A stretch of DNA of 64,000 bases from contig NZ_JAPEOR010000001.1 of NCBI RefSeq assembly GCF_026341125.1, positions 3,782,001 to 3,846,000 of the forward strand. The letters run 5' to 3'. Position numbers and translations under genes: made by a program. The notes beneath the pieces are model-generated. The model ran no database searches. It was not told the origin of the DNA and saw only the letters and a list, made by a program, of their open reading frames with translations. The DNA is from Streptomyces sp. NBC_01142. GTDB taxonomy: Bacteria > Actinomycetota > Actinomycetes > Streptomycetales > Streptomycetaceae. Positions 32,594 to 40,960 of the stretch are shown here, one piece after another (the stretch's first letter is position 1; each line of letters starts with the position of its first letter).

Positions 32594-34080
32594 GGGGGTG
32601 CCTCTATGTCCTTCGTCAAGCCTGAGCAGGTCATGCGGTGGCTGTCTCGGGGGTGCGGGATTCGTAGAAGGTGCCGTCGCGGAGCATGGCGAACAGCACG
32701 CTGATGCGGTGGCGGGCGAGGCGGAGCAAGGCCTGTGTGTGGGTCTTGCCGCGGGCTCTTTGCCGTTCGTAGTAGGTGCGGGAGGCGGGGTCGTGCAGGG
32801 CGGCGAACGCGGAGAGGAACATGGCCCGTTTCAGGAGCCGGTTGCCTGTTCTGGGGGCGTGTTCGCCGTGGATGGAGGATCCGGAGGACCTCGTTGCCGG
32901 GGCGAGGCCGGCGTAGGAGGCAAGGTGGGCGGCAGTGGGGAACGAGGTGCCGTCGCCGATGGTGACCAGCAAGGTGGCGGCGGTCCTGACACCGACTCCG
33001 GGCATCGAGGTCAGGACCTGGGAAAGAGGGTGCGACTCAAGCAGCTCGCCGATCTGGGCTTCCAGAGCGCGTCGTTGTTCGTGGACGGCGGCCAGCGAGC
33101 GGGCCAGCGAGGGCACGACCACGTCCAGGGTGCCGGTGCCCGGGACCACGACGGTCTGTTCGTCGAGCGCGTCGAAGATGTCGTCCACCAGGCGTTCGGC
33201 CATGCGCGGGGCCTTGGGCCGTATCAGGTTCACGAGCCTGCGGCGTCCGGCCTTACGCAGGGCGGCGGGCGAGCCGAAGCGTTCCAGCAGGTGCGTCACA
33301 GCCTGGTGGTCCAGGCGGGGCCCCAGTACTCGCTCCAGGCTCGGGTGGAACTGGGTGAGCAGGCCGCGGAGCCGGTTGCTGGTGCGGGTAGCCTCGGCGG
33401 CGAGGTCCTGGTCGAAGCCGGTCAGGACGGTAAGCTGGGCCGCGGTCTCGTCGGCCAGTTCCAGGGCCCGCAGGGTGTGAGGCATGGTGCGGGCGGCGTC
33501 CGCGATCACGTGCGCGTCGCGGGCATCGGTCTTGGCCTCACCGGGATACAAATCGGCGATCCGCCGCATCGCCAGCCCTGGCAGGTAGGCCACGTGGCAG
33601 CCGGCGTCCCGGGCCACCGCGAGCGGCAGGGCGCCGATCGATGCGGGCTGGTCCACGATGACCAGCACGCGGCCGAACCTGGCCGTGAGCTTGTCGAACA
33701 CGGCCCGCAGTTTCGGCTCGCTGTTGGGCAGCCGCTTGTCGTAGACGGTCTTGCCGCCCGCTGTCAGGCCGTGGCCGTGGTGGTCGCCCTTGCCGACGTC
33801 CAGGCCGAGGAAGACCGCGATTTCACCGGTGTCGAGCACCGCACCCCCCGAGGGTGGTCGTTCCGTCCCGGCCTCACCCACCGGCACCGAGCGCGCGCAT
33901 CCACGTTACGCAGACCTGCCACCCTTCAACGGCCGGGCGTTGCGCTCGGCCGGGTGACGGTCGGGCCTCTCATCAGCGGTCAGACGGTGCCCCGGACCCG
34001 GTGACACCACCCCCCAGGTCATCGCTTCGACAGGGGGCAACAGTCATGCCGGGCCCGGAGGCCAGGAGCCCCGTTTCAGG
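32594..34080. mobile_element. IS110-family element, boundaries approximate
   Basis: IS110 elements lack clear terminal inverted repeats. The left limit is placed at GGGTGCCTCTATGTCCTTCG (about 32595), a sequence partly repeated at 21058. The right limit is set before the tyrosine-integrase remnant at about 34098. The 240 bases upstream of the transposase start (33840-34080) are noncoding and hairpin-rich, as expected for a region that could encode a bridge RNA. Confidence 0.7.
32631..33839 (-). CDS. IS110-family transposase (DEDD recombinase)
   Basis: A 402-residue protein. The N-terminal RuvC-like DEDD domain begins EIAVFLGLDVGKGDHHGHGL; VLVIVDQPASIGALPLAVAR, YPGEAKTDARDAHVIADAAR supply the other acidic residues. 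The C-terminal transposase_20 domain has LSQVLTSMPGVGVRTAATLL and FPTAAHLASYAGLAPATRSS with the catalytic Ser. I chose GTG at 33839, which gives the usual LDTGEIAVFLGLDVG start. The protein appears intact. Confidence 0.92.
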   Translation of the reverse strand: MLDTGEIAVFLGLDVGKGDHHGHGLTAGGKTVYDKRLPNSEPKLRAVFDKLTARFGRVLVIVDQPASIGALPLAVARDAGCHVAYLPGLAMRRIADLYPGEAKTDARDAHVIADAARTMPHTLRALELADETAAQLTVLTGFDQDLAAEATRTSNRLRGLLTQFHPSLERVLGPRLDHQAVTHLLERFGSPAALRKAGRRRLVNLIRPKAPRMAERLVDDIFDALDEQTVVVPGTGTLDVVVPSLARSLAAVHEQRRALEAQIGELLESHPLSQVLTSMPGVGVRTAATLLVTIGDGTSFPTAAHLASYAGLAPATRSSGSSIHGEHAPRTGNRLLKRAMFLSAFAALHDPASRTYYERQRARGKTHTQALLRLARHRISVLFAMLRDGTFYESRTPETATA

Positions 34081-34097
34081 GCCACGAAGAAAGTAAC

Positions 34098-34275
34098 GGG
34101 GGCGTTCGGCGCCGTGCCGGGCGACCGCGTCGACGCCGGGGCGCGCGTACCGCTCCAGGGAGCGGACGGAGGCATGGCGGGAGCGGGCCCACAGTATCGG
34201 GGTGGAGGTGCCGCCCTCGGCGTCGTATGTCAGGGTGCTGTGGCGGATCCGGTGGAGTGTGCAGCCGTCACGCGC
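34098..34275 (-). pseudogene. Tyrosine integrase C-terminal fragment
   Basis: The minus strand encodes LHRIRHSTLTYDAEGGTSTP, ARSRHASVRSLERYARPG and VDAVARHGAE. This is the end of a tyrosine recombinase: Arg-X-X-His of box II, the His/Arg region, and the SLERY tyrosine. Everything N-terminal is missing, and the frame runs on into the IS110 flank. It may mark an old integrative element. Confidence 0.7.
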
Positions 34276-34308
34276 GGCCGAGTTCGCTGGTCCGCGTGCG
34301 CGACGATT

Positions 34309-34902
34309 TTAGCTACGGGTCTGAGGACGGCGTTCCCCCTCGGCATGGCTGCTCCCTGCACTCGTCAGAATTGCGTTCGCGACAACATCGAAGAGGTGGT
34401 CGGCGCGTGGCGCGAGCGAGGGTTGATCGCCGAGCCAAGCGAGCATGGCTATCAGCGCGAACAAATCGGTGCCATCGATATCGCTCCGCGCCATGCCCGC
34501 GGCCTGGGCGCGGGTGAGGAGCCGTGCACCGGCTGCGCGCAGGGTGACGCACGAAGCGTGGAGTGCGGATTCGGTGTCCTCGATGGCGGCTGTCATCAGC
34601 AGGGTCACGCCCCGGTACTCGGTTGTCCACGCGACGCAGTCGCGTAGCCACGAAACGAGAGCGTCTTCGGGCGAGCTCGACGTCTCGAGCGCGCCTGCCT
34701 TTGCCGTCAGTTCGTCGAAGCTCGTGCGGAGCAGGGCATCGAGCAGCGCCTCGCGCGTCGGGAAGTGACGCAGCAGTGTCGCGAGCCCGACGTCGGCCCT
34801 GCGGGCGATGTCGCGCAGTGATACGTCGACGCCTTGCTCGGTGATGGCGGTGCCCGCTTCTGCGAGCAGGTGGTCGCGGTTCTTCCTGGCGTCGGCCCGC
34901 AT
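34309..34902 (-). CDS. TetR-family repressor
   Basis: A 197-residue repressor with N-terminal HTH (NRDHLLAEAGTAITEQGVDV, SLRDIARRADVGLATLLRHF) and an alpha-helical ligand domain of the TetR_C_33 kind (LVSWLRDCVAWTTEYRGVTL, ALIAMLAWLGDQPSL). The ATG at 34902 has GAGGGAGAG upstream. It is divergent from a quinone oxidoreductase-like gene, with three repeated palindromes between. Such pairs in actinobacteria respond to electrophiles or quinones; that is inference from context. Confidence 0.87.
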   Translation of the reverse strand: MRADARKNRDHLLAEAGTAITEQGVDVSLRDIARRADVGLATLLRHFPTREALLDALLRTSFDELTAKAGALETSSSPEDALVSWLRDCVAWTTEYRGVTLLMTAAIEDTESALHASCVTLRAAGARLLTRAQAAGMARSDIDGTDLFALIAMLAWLGDQPSLAPRADHLFDVVANAILTSAGSSHAEGERRPQTRS

Positions 34903-34920
34903 CTCTCCCTCTTGACTATC

Positions 34921-34977
34921 CGGATCAGTGGTCCATATATTCGGATCAGTGGTCCGTTTATGTGGATCGCTGATCCG
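34921..34977. promoter_or_regulatory. Three phased TetR operators
   Basis: GGATCAGTGGTCC occurs at 34922-34934 and 34943-34955, and the related palindrome GGATCGCTGATCC at 34964-34976. Starts are exactly 21 bp apart, so all sites lie on one face of the helix. The array fills the divergent promoter region. Confidence 0.85.
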
Positions 34978-35013
34978 AATAAGCGTATCCCGCAGCGCGG
35001 GCAGGAGAAAACG

Positions 35014-36024
35014 ATGCCGACACACACGATGAGGGCGGTCCGGCTCCATGAGCACGGCGGCCCTGAGGTTCTGCGTTACGGCAAGGTGCCGATTCCCGAG
35101 CCGGGGCCGGGCGAGGTGCTCGTCCGTGTGCACGCGGCCGGCATCAATCCTCCGGACTGGTACCTGCGCGGTGGGCTGACCAGGATGCCCGGGCAGACGG
35201 AATCGACGGTCAGCCTGCCGGTGATTCCGGGGACGGACGTGTCGGGCGTCGTCGAGGCCGTCGCCGCGGGCGTAGACGGCCTCGTCGTAGGTGATGAAGT
35301 CTTCGGTCTTCTGCGTTTTCCCAGCTTCGACGGCAGCGCATATGCCGAGTACGTGGCCGCGCCCGCGTCGGACCTCGCACGCAAGCCGGCCGGCATCGAC
35401 CACGTGCACGCCGCCGGGGCGCCCATGGCCGGGCTGACGGCGTGGCAGTTCCTGATCGAGGTCGGACACGATCACCCCTCGCCCTTCCAGGAGGCACGGC
35501 ATCGCCCGACGGCACTCGACGCCGACACGACGGTGCTCATCAACGGCGCCGCGGGCGGCGTGGGGCACCTCGCGCTGCAGCTGGCGAAGTGGAGGGGTGC
35601 ACGTGTCATCGCCGTGGCATCGGGCGCGCATGAATCGTTCCTGAGCGAGCTCGGCGCCGACCGGTTCATCGACTACACCAAGAATCGTCCTGAGGAACTC
35701 GTGCGCGACGCCGACCTCGTTCTCGACACCGTCGGCGGCCCCGGCAGCAAGCGTTTCCTGCGTACACTCAAGCGCGGCGGCGCCCAGTTCCCTGTGCTCC
35801 CCGGGGACTTCGACGAGGAAGAGACCGCGAAGCTGGCCGTCACTGTCTCGACCGCACAGGTCCGCTCGAACGGCGCGCAGCTTGCCGAACTGGGACGCCT
35901 GCTCGACGCGGGCACGGTCCGCGTCGCGATCGACAGCACGTTTGCGCTCGCGGATGCCCGAGCCGCGCACGAACGCGCCGCCCAAGGGCACATCCAGGGC
36001 AAGATCGTGCTCACGGTCGCTTAG
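35014..36024 (+). CDS. NADP-dependent quinone-oxidoreductase-like MDR enzyme
   Basis: A 336-residue zinc-independent medium-chain reductase: MRAVRLHEHGGPEVLRYGKV, GEVLVRVHAAGINPPDWYLR, PGTDVSGVVEAVAAGVDGLV, and the nucleotide-binding INGAAGGVGHLALQLAKWRG. No catalytic or structural zinc Cys cluster is present. Family members reduce quinones or enones with NADPH. The ATG at 35014 has AGGAG 6 bases upstream. It is controlled by the divergent TetR protein through the three phased operators. Confidence 0.88.
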   Translation: MPTHTMRAVRLHEHGGPEVLRYGKVPIPEPGPGEVLVRVHAAGINPPDWYLRGGLTRMPGQTESTVSLPVIPGTDVSGVVEAVAAGVDGLVVGDEVFGLLRFPSFDGSAYAEYVAAPASDLARKPAGIDHVHAAGAPMAGLTAWQFLIEVGHDHPSPFQEARHRPTALDADTTVLINGAAGGVGHLALQLAKWRGARVIAVASGAHESFLSELGADRFIDYTKNRPEELVRDADLVLDTVGGPGSKRFLRTLKRGGAQFPVLPGDFDEEETAKLAVTVSTAQVRSNGAQLAELGRLLDAGTVRVAIDSTFALADARAAHERAAQGHIQGKIVLTVA

Positions 36025-36099
36025 GGGCGAGCCGTTTCACCGCATCCGCCGCTCGAATGCGGGGCACCGATGGCGGTCGAGACGCCGATGCGGAGAGCT

Positions 36100-36235
36100 T
36101 GGGGCGCGTCTGGCGACCAGGCGGGCCGCGATGCTCGCTGCGGCGAACCGAGCCGCCCCGTGCAGTCGGCTCGGTTCGCCGCAGGAGATCGCCGAGACGG
36201 TCGCATTCCTGATGCCGGCGGAACGGCGACACTGA
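36100..36235 (+). pseudogene. Short-chain dehydrogenase C-terminal fragment
   Basis: The plus strand encodes APCSRLGSPQEIAETVAFLM followed by a stop, matching the C-terminal helix of SDR enzymes (usually PLGRxGxPEEIA..VAFL). No catalytic Tyr-x-x-x-Lys or Rossmann loop precedes it. It is a short decayed end. Confidence 0.5.
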
Positions 36236-36605
36236 GGCATCGGTTCAGGGCGACTGTGATGCATCGGAGCCCCGAGCGGCCACCCCATCAAGCTCAACGA
36301 CGCCCCTCACGCCATCGTTTCCAGATCTCATCCTGCTGAGCCGGCGCGAACCCGTAGTCACGCACCTGTGCCTCCACATCACCTGATCATCCGTGGGTGG
36401 TGCGTTGATCACTTGAGCTCGCCATCGTTTGCCGACACCGCGGGTTACTGGAGAAATCCGCTCGCGCTGGCGCCGGCGGTGTCGTCCTGTGGTCGCCCCC
36501 GGCTTCCGTCGCACGGATGAGCGCCGGTCAACCCGGCGGCGGACGCTGAGCACCCACCCCGCACGCGAAGATCGGCAACGTCGGATCTCGTCGGGGAGGG
36601 CACAC
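36236..36605. other. Intergenic stretch without recognisable gene
   Basis: No supportable coding content. It contains the upstream region of the 36606 membrane protein. Confidence 0.4.
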
Positions 36606-37208
36606 ATGACCACGCATGCCAAGGCCACAGCAGCAACGGCAGCCGAGATGTCAGTCGGCACGCCGGCCGGCCGCAAGCCCGTTCCCCGCTGGGCGGTCCG
36701 GGTGGCCCATGCCATCCCGCTGTGTGTCCTGCCGTCTGGGTTGTGGCGTCTCGCGCTGGTGCTGGGCCTGGCCGGCTACGACGCGGACTACCACTGGGCG
36801 GTGTGGGAACGCCCGTACGTGATCGGGCTGTCCGTGGTCTCTGAAGGACTCGCGCTGCTCGCACTCGGGCTGGTGCGGCCGTGGGGCGAAGTCGTCCCGC
36901 GTTGGGTGCCGGGGCTGCGCGGTAGACGGATTCCGATCCTGGCGGGGGTCATTCCGGCCGCACTCGGGGCAACGCTGATCATGATGTTCTGCGCATACGG
37001 CGTGCTGAACCAAATCTTCGGTTTCGTGGAGCCGATGAACGAGAACGGCGACGGTTTCCCCACCAGCGGTCCGGCCGCCTGGGCGCTGTGGACGATGTAC
37101 GCCCCGCTCCTCGCCTGGGGCCCGCTCCTGGCGATCCTCACCCTCGCGTACTACCGACGCCGCCGAGCGAACGACGCATCGGCTGCCGCTCGGCCCGAAG
37201 CCGGATAG
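36606..37208 (+). CDS. Four-helix membrane protein of unknown function
   Basis: A 200-residue protein with a short Thr/Ala-rich N-terminus, then four transmembrane helices (VAHAIPLCVLPSGLWRLALV, YVIGLSVVSEGLALLALGLV, IPILAGVIPAALGATLIMMF, WTMYAPLLAWGPLLAILTLA) and a basic C-terminus. An acidic/asparagine-rich loop (FVEPMNENGDGFPTSGP) lies between helices three and four. The ATG at 36606 follows GGGGAGGG. I recognise similar proteins in Streptomyces but know no function. Confidence 0.75.
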   Translation: MTTHAKATAATAAEMSVGTPAGRKPVPRWAVRVAHAIPLCVLPSGLWRLALVLGLAGYDADYHWAVWERPYVIGLSVVSEGLALLALGLVRPWGEVVPRWVPGLRGRRIPILAGVIPAALGATLIMMFCAYGVLNQIFGFVEPMNENGDGFPTSGPAAWALWTMYAPLLAWGPLLAILTLAYYRRRRANDASAAARPEAG

Positions 37209-37429
37209 CCGGTCCGATCGGGCCTGCCGTTGCGCAGGCCGCCCGCGAGCCGGCGAACAAGGAGGACAGGGGTGAGGTGTGAAACGTCGGCGGGTACTGC
37301 GGGTGAGTGGCAGACGATCACGATGGCGCCTTCCTTGGAGCGTTCGGACAGCGAAGGAAGAGCCAGTGGTGCGCCGCCCTTCCCCCGTGGGGCGGCGCCG
37401 GGACCGATCATTGCTGCACAGCCCGGCTG

Positions 37430-37800
37430 CGGGCTCGTCCGTACCAGCGGTCCGCTCCCCGTGCGCCCTCAGGACCCGCTGGGACCACGCCACGGGCGCG
37501 AATGAGGGTGCGCCGTCGCCCGCCGCACTGCCGTCCCGGTAGAGCACGTCCCGCTCCACCACCTCCAACAGTGCGTGCCCCAGCGCCTCATTGCGCGTGT
37601 TGCCGCACGCCAGGCCGGTGCTGGTGGCACGCAGCAGATCCGGGCTCCACTCGGGCCGCTGTACTCGGCGGCGGACCAGATCGATCGGCAGCAGTACTTT
37701 CTCGCCGCCGAACAGGCCGGTTGCGGGCGTTCACTCCCACACCAGCTGGCCAGGGTGCTTGCGGGGTACGGGGCGGTCAGCGACAGTGCAGCCACGGGGC
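37430..37800 (-). pseudogene. YcaO-domain protein remnant
   Basis: The minus strand encodes GGEKVLLPIDLVRRR and TSTGLACGNTRNEALGHALL then EVVERDVLYRD, the core signature of YcaO proteins (usually SxGLAxGNTxEEAxxHALxEVIERD, with ATP/Mg-binding Glu residues). An upstream piece (ALSLTAPYPASTLASWCGSE) is in another frame, and the C-terminal half is absent or scrambled after HGERTAG. YcaO enzymes phosphorylate peptide backbones to make azolines or thioamides, or act with RimO. This copy is not functional. Confidence 0.7.
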
Positions 37801-37908
37801 AGTTGGGTGCGACCTCGGCGGTCGGGCAGCGGGCCGCGACGGGCCTGATGGTAAGTCTGGCCAGTTAACCCGCAGACCCGCGCCCGCCGAGTTGGCGGAA
37901 AACCACGG

Positions 37909-37942
37909 CCGGTGGGGGCTTACCAGAGCCAGCCCCCACCGG
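37909..37942 (-). terminator. Intrinsic terminator after the small-peptide gene
   Basis: CCGGTGGGGGCT and AGCCCCCACCGG form a perfect 12-bp stem with a 10-base loop, starting 6 bases past the stop codon of the minus-strand small open frame. It ends the C39-like unit and separates it from the YcaO remnant. Confidence 0.8.
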
Positions 37943-37947
37943 ATCGG

Positions 37948-38097
37948 TCACTGCTCCCCGTAGGCCTTGGCGGCGTAGTCGTCGTACAGGTCCTGGTGCC
38001 ACTGCTCGGCGGTCAGCTCCGCGTCGGGGGTGGTGGCGTCCTGGGGGGAGTGGTGTCGGTCATGAGGTCCTCCCGGGTTCGTGGCGCCCTCGGGCAT
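37948..38097 (-). CDS. Small acidic peptide, possible precursor
   Basis: The frame ends ELTAEQWHQDLYDDYAAKAY then GEQ and a stop, with an immediate terminator. The in-frame ATG at 38097 lacks a ribosome site. A better start lies at 38060: ATG preceded by GGGAGGA, encoding MTDT, but it is one base out of frame across a CCCCCC run; one added C would give a 38-residue acidic peptide. It follows the C39-like protease gene. A RiPP-like precursor is a possibility, no more. The region upstream of 38097 (EFGGPVRAVVLRGGAVAEAW) is also open and protein-like. Confidence 0.4.
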   Translation of the reverse strand: MPEGATNPGGPHDRHHSPQDATTPDAELTAEQWHQDLYDDYAAKAYGEQ

Positions 38098-38250
38098 CAG
38101 GAAACGGTGGCGATCCCAAGCCTCAGCCACGGCGCCACCCCTCAGGACGACAGCCCGCACCGGGCCACCAAACTCAGCGACGTCAGGGCTGACTCCAACC
38201 CCCGGGCGTTTACCCGGTCGACTCAACGAGGTAGGGCGGCGCCAGCAGTG

Positions 38251-38859
38251 TCAGGTCAGGGATACCCCGCGGCCGCCGAAGAACTCGGCGAACTCGGCTA
38301 CGGGCAGGTTCGCGGTACGGGCCTGCTCGGTGTGCCCGGACGGGTTACGGAAGTGCACCCTGTCGCCCTGGCGGCCGGTGACGAGCACGAGGTGCCCGCC
38401 CTTGCCGGGGGCGGGGTTCTCGGGGCGGCGGATCTCCTTGTGCACGGAGGCCATCACCAGCCGCTCCCGGTCGAGCAGTGCGAGGAGGTCGGGCACGGTC
38501 AGGGTCGGGTGCACCTCGGCGCCCAGGGGGTGGACGTCCTCTACGTACTGAACGAACGGGGCGTAGATCAGGCCGCGGATCCCTCCGGTGTCCGCGTCCT
38601 CGGTGTACGCCCCGTACTTCCGGGCACCGTCGAGGAGCTCGAACATGGTGGGTGCGTCGCCGGTACGGGCGAGGAGCGCCATCCGCAGGCAGGCGATGCC
38701 GCACATATGGCCGCACCACCGGCTGTAGGTGTCGAGGTCGGGGGCGCCGGACTCGGCCCAGCGGGGATCGGATCCGCGGGCGCGGCCCTCGTAGGCGAAG
38801 GCAGCGATCAGGTCCGGACTGGCGTACTGCGTGACGGTGGGGAACTGGTGGTCACACAC
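38251..38859 (-). CDS. C39-like cysteine peptidase domain protein
   Basis: A 202-residue protein of the papain-like C39 fold. The putative catalytic Cys is in YSRWCGHMCGIACLRMALLA and the catalytic His in GKGGHLVLVTGRQGDRVHFR, with an Asn three residues before PSGH completing a possible triad. There is no signal peptide or transporter fusion, so it may act in the cytoplasm as a maturation or leader-removing protease, or be a non-proteolytic relative. The GTG start at 38859 overlaps the stop of the upstream dehydratase remnant by 8 bases, implying former translational coupling. Confidence 0.72.
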   Translation of the reverse strand: MCDHQFPTVTQYASPDLIAAFAYEGRARGSDPRWAESGAPDLDTYSRWCGHMCGIACLRMALLARTGDAPTMFELLDGARKYGAYTEDADTGGIRGLIYAPFVQYVEDVHPLGAEVHPTLTVPDLLALLDRERLVMASVHKEIRRPENPAPGKGGHLVLVTGRQGDRVHFRNPSGHTEQARTANLPVAEFAEFFGGRGVSLT

Positions 38860-39050
38860 GTGAGGGTTCCTTCCGGTGAGCGGCCTGGCTGATCAGCCGA
38901 TGGAAGGTGGGCAGGTCCACGCCGCCGCCAGAGATCACCACCCCGATCATCCCCGACTCATGAGGGACGAGGCCGCCGAGGACGGCCGCCAGGGCGCAGG
39001 CGCCACTGGGTTCGGCACGACCTTGAGGTGCCGGAACGCGAACGCCACAC
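38852..39050 (-). pseudogene. PLP-dependent threonine/serine dehydratase C-terminal remnant
   Basis: The minus strand encodes AEPSGACALAAVLGGLVPHE and IGVVISGGGVDLPTFHRLIS, the C-terminal block of fold-type II PLP dehydratases (xEPSGAxALA, VVxSGGNxD). A preceding piece (VAFAFRHLKV) is in another frame and the PLP-lysine half is missing. Its stop overlaps the C39-like gene start, so both were once one operon. Confidence 0.7.
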
Positions 39051-39171
39051 GTGATCTACGAGTCGCGTCTGAGCTTGCGCGGTTGCTCTTCGCCGACTTC
39101 GACCTTCGGTACGCGGCATCGTGGCCCAGCCGCTCCTGTTGCTCAGAGGGCCGAGGGCGTTGTGGTGCTCC

Positions 39172-39288
39172 CTACCTGACGATCGCGATCCCGACTACCA
39201 CCACCGCCAGGATCAGCCACAGCGGCATCTTCGGCGACGTGAACCTGCCCCGGTTGTCCCGCGGCTGCGGCCGCCGGCGTTTTGCCAT
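39172..39288 (-). CDS. Tiny single-helix membrane protein
   Basis: A 38-residue peptide: a basic N-terminus (MAKRRRPQPRDNRGRFTS) and one hydrophobic helix (MPLWLILAVVVVGIAIV). The ATG at 39288 has GAGAGGGGG directly upstream, an excellent ribosome site. Similar tiny proteins are often missed in Streptomyces annotation; they may modulate membrane enzymes. No partner is evident. Confidence 0.6.
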   Translation of the reverse strand: MAKRRRPQPRDNRGRFTSPKMPLWLILAVVVVGIAIVR

Positions 39289-39309
39289 CCGCCCCCTCTC
39301 GTTTCGGTC

Positions 39310-39432
39310 CCGTAGATACCGGATCTACTGCGGCGGAGCCTCTACCGTGATCATCGCGACCTGCGGCGGGCCATTCCGGCCGCCGGGGCGAGGTGTACGC
39401 ATTTACTGCGGCAGCGCCGGGAGGGCGGGGTA
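39310..39432. repeat. Dispersed repeat, copy 1
   Basis: It shares two conserved blocks with 52226-52341: CTGCGGCGGAGCCTCTAC and GATCA, then GAGGTGTACGCATTTACTGC and GGCAGCGCCGGGAGG, separated by a variable middle. Both copies can encode pairs of YCGG/YCGS-type Cys motifs but are otherwise not gene-like. Confidence 0.65.
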
Positions 39433-39513
39433 GGCGTGACGATCGATGTCAGTATTCGAAGTCGGCTTCGCGGATGTCCGCAGTCCCATGCACTGAGGTC
39501 TTGTGGCTGATCA

Positions 39514-40431
39514 TTACTCCGCCAGTAGATTCTTTTGGAAGATCGTGGAGCTGTGCCGGACTCCCATACCCACGCTCAGGTACAAGTTGAGTGCACCGGT
39601 TCCTGAGTGCGTCCCGAGGGTGCACGCCTGCCGTCCCTGCTGATGGAAGCTGCGGAACGTGGTGCGGAGCAGGAGACGGGCGATGCCCCGGTTGCGGTGA
39701 TCTCGGCGGACCGCGACTTGCTCGATGTAGCCCTCGCCGGTGTCTGGGAGATCCAGTGAGAGCGCAACGCCGACCAGTTGGCCATCGGCGAACGCCAGCG
39801 CTGACATCGCGGGGGCGAAGGTGGGGCGTTCGACGGTGTGCCGGGCCCACTCCTGGTAGGTCTTGCGCCGCTGCTGCCATTCGTCGAAGGCATCCTCGAC
39901 AACTTGGTGTGCGTCGTGCTTGTCGCCAGGGCCCAACGGCCGGACCGTGATGCCTGCGGGAGGCTCGGGCACGGTCGGTTCCTCCGGCATGAGGAACTCC
40001 AGCAGCCATTCGGTCACCACCGGCTCGTATCCGCGCGAGCGCAGCAGTGCGACAGCGTTTCTGTCGTTGTCCGGGACGGTCTGGACGATTCGCGTGCTCC
40101 CCGTCTGCCGGCCGCGGGCCTCGGCCCAGTCGAGGAGGGCACTACCCAGGCCGCGGCCGCGGTGCTCGGGGTGGACGTCCACCTCCGAGCGCCTGTTCAC
40201 CCAGGCCCGAGCGGCCAGCTGCCCTGCCCGGTCGTGGATCAGTCGGGTATCCAACTCTGGGGCCAGACCTGGTCTGGCCAAGTCGGCGGCGATGCGGCCG
40301 AGATCGGTATGCACCTGCCCGTAGAGCTCCCGCTCGCAGGCCGTGACCAAGCGATGGATATCGCCGAGGTCGTCGGCAGTATTCGGGCGCGCTCGGTATC
40401 CAGGCGGCAACCCCAGCATGAGATCTGACAA
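39514..40431 (-). CDS. Tandem-GNAT acetyltransferase, MshD-like architecture
   Basis: A 305-residue protein with two GNAT domains. The first has VDVHPEHRGRGLGSALLDWA (acetyl-CoA loop GRGLGS). The second has YIEQVAVRRDHRNRGIARLL (loop NRGIAR) and ends GTGALNLYLSVGMGVRHSS. Two fused GNAT domains are the layout of mycothiol synthase MshD, but this protein is probably a paralogue; many accessory copies exist with unknown substrates. I chose TTG at 40431, with GGGGAGGAG upstream; an ATG follows at 40419. Confidence 0.78.
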   Translation of the reverse strand: MSDLMLGLPPGYRARPNTADDLGDIHRLVTACERELYGQVHTDLGRIAADLARPGLAPELDTRLIHDRAGQLAARAWVNRRSEVDVHPEHRGRGLGSALLDWAEARGRQTGSTRIVQTVPDNDRNAVALLRSRGYEPVVTEWLLEFLMPEEPTVPEPPAGITVRPLGPGDKHDAHQVVEDAFDEWQQRRKTYQEWARHTVERPTFAPAMSALAFADGQLVGVALSLDLPDTGEGYIEQVAVRRDHRNRGIARLLLRTTFRSFHQQGRQACTLGTHSGTGALNLYLSVGMGVRHSSTIFQKNLLAE

Positions 40432-40522
40432 CTGTGGACACTCCTCCCCGGGCGGCAGTACCGGAGGTCGATCCCGCCTCATAGCCCAGTGACCAGCGTA
40501 AGAAAGAGGTTCGACACGGTCA

Positions 40523-40960
40523 TCACGATCCCTCGGTCGAGGCGGCGGGGTTCACTTCCGTCAGATAGCGGTGCAGGGAGGTCTTGGGTATGCCGGTCTT
40601 GGTCGCGATCTCGCCGAGGCTGCTGCCTTGCTGCTTCAGCAGCCGCGCGTACTCGATCTCGCCGGCGGGGTGGGCGACGCGGGTCGGTCGATGCGGCGGC
40701 CGGCTGCTTCGGCGACGGCGCGTGCGTGGGCGGCGCGTTCTGCGGTGAAGGTGCGCTCCATCTCGGCGAACAGGGCCAGCAACAGGAAGGCGATGCGGCC
40801 CAAGCCCTCGTCGACGGTGTTGATCGGCAGGGGGTCGGCCAGCGAACGGACCCCGATCCGCTTCTCGTTGAGCTCGTAGACGAGGTTGAGGACTTCGCGC
40901 AGGTTCCTTCCGAGCCTGTCGAGCGTGTAGACCACGATCGTGTCTCCGGGCCGGGCGTAG
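40523..40960 (-). pseudogene. Serine resolvase C-terminal part, fused and frameshifted
   Basis: The minus strand encodes [20 protein letters not shown], then [20 protein letters not shown], the E-helix of small serine recombinases, and after a shift near 40690 a C-terminal HTH (GSSLGEIATKTGIPKTSLHR). The N-terminal part with the catalytic Ser is missing and is replaced in frame by TniA sequence. It cannot recombine DNA. Confidence 0.8.

Noticed and set aside
32556..34004. 482-codon plus-strand frame
   Set aside because: Antisense to the intact IS110 transposase.
34903..35991. 5' extension of the TetR gene to 560 codons
   Set aside because: The extension is antisense to the quinone-oxidoreductase gene. 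The ATG at 34902 with GAGGGAGAG upstream gives a normal TetR length.
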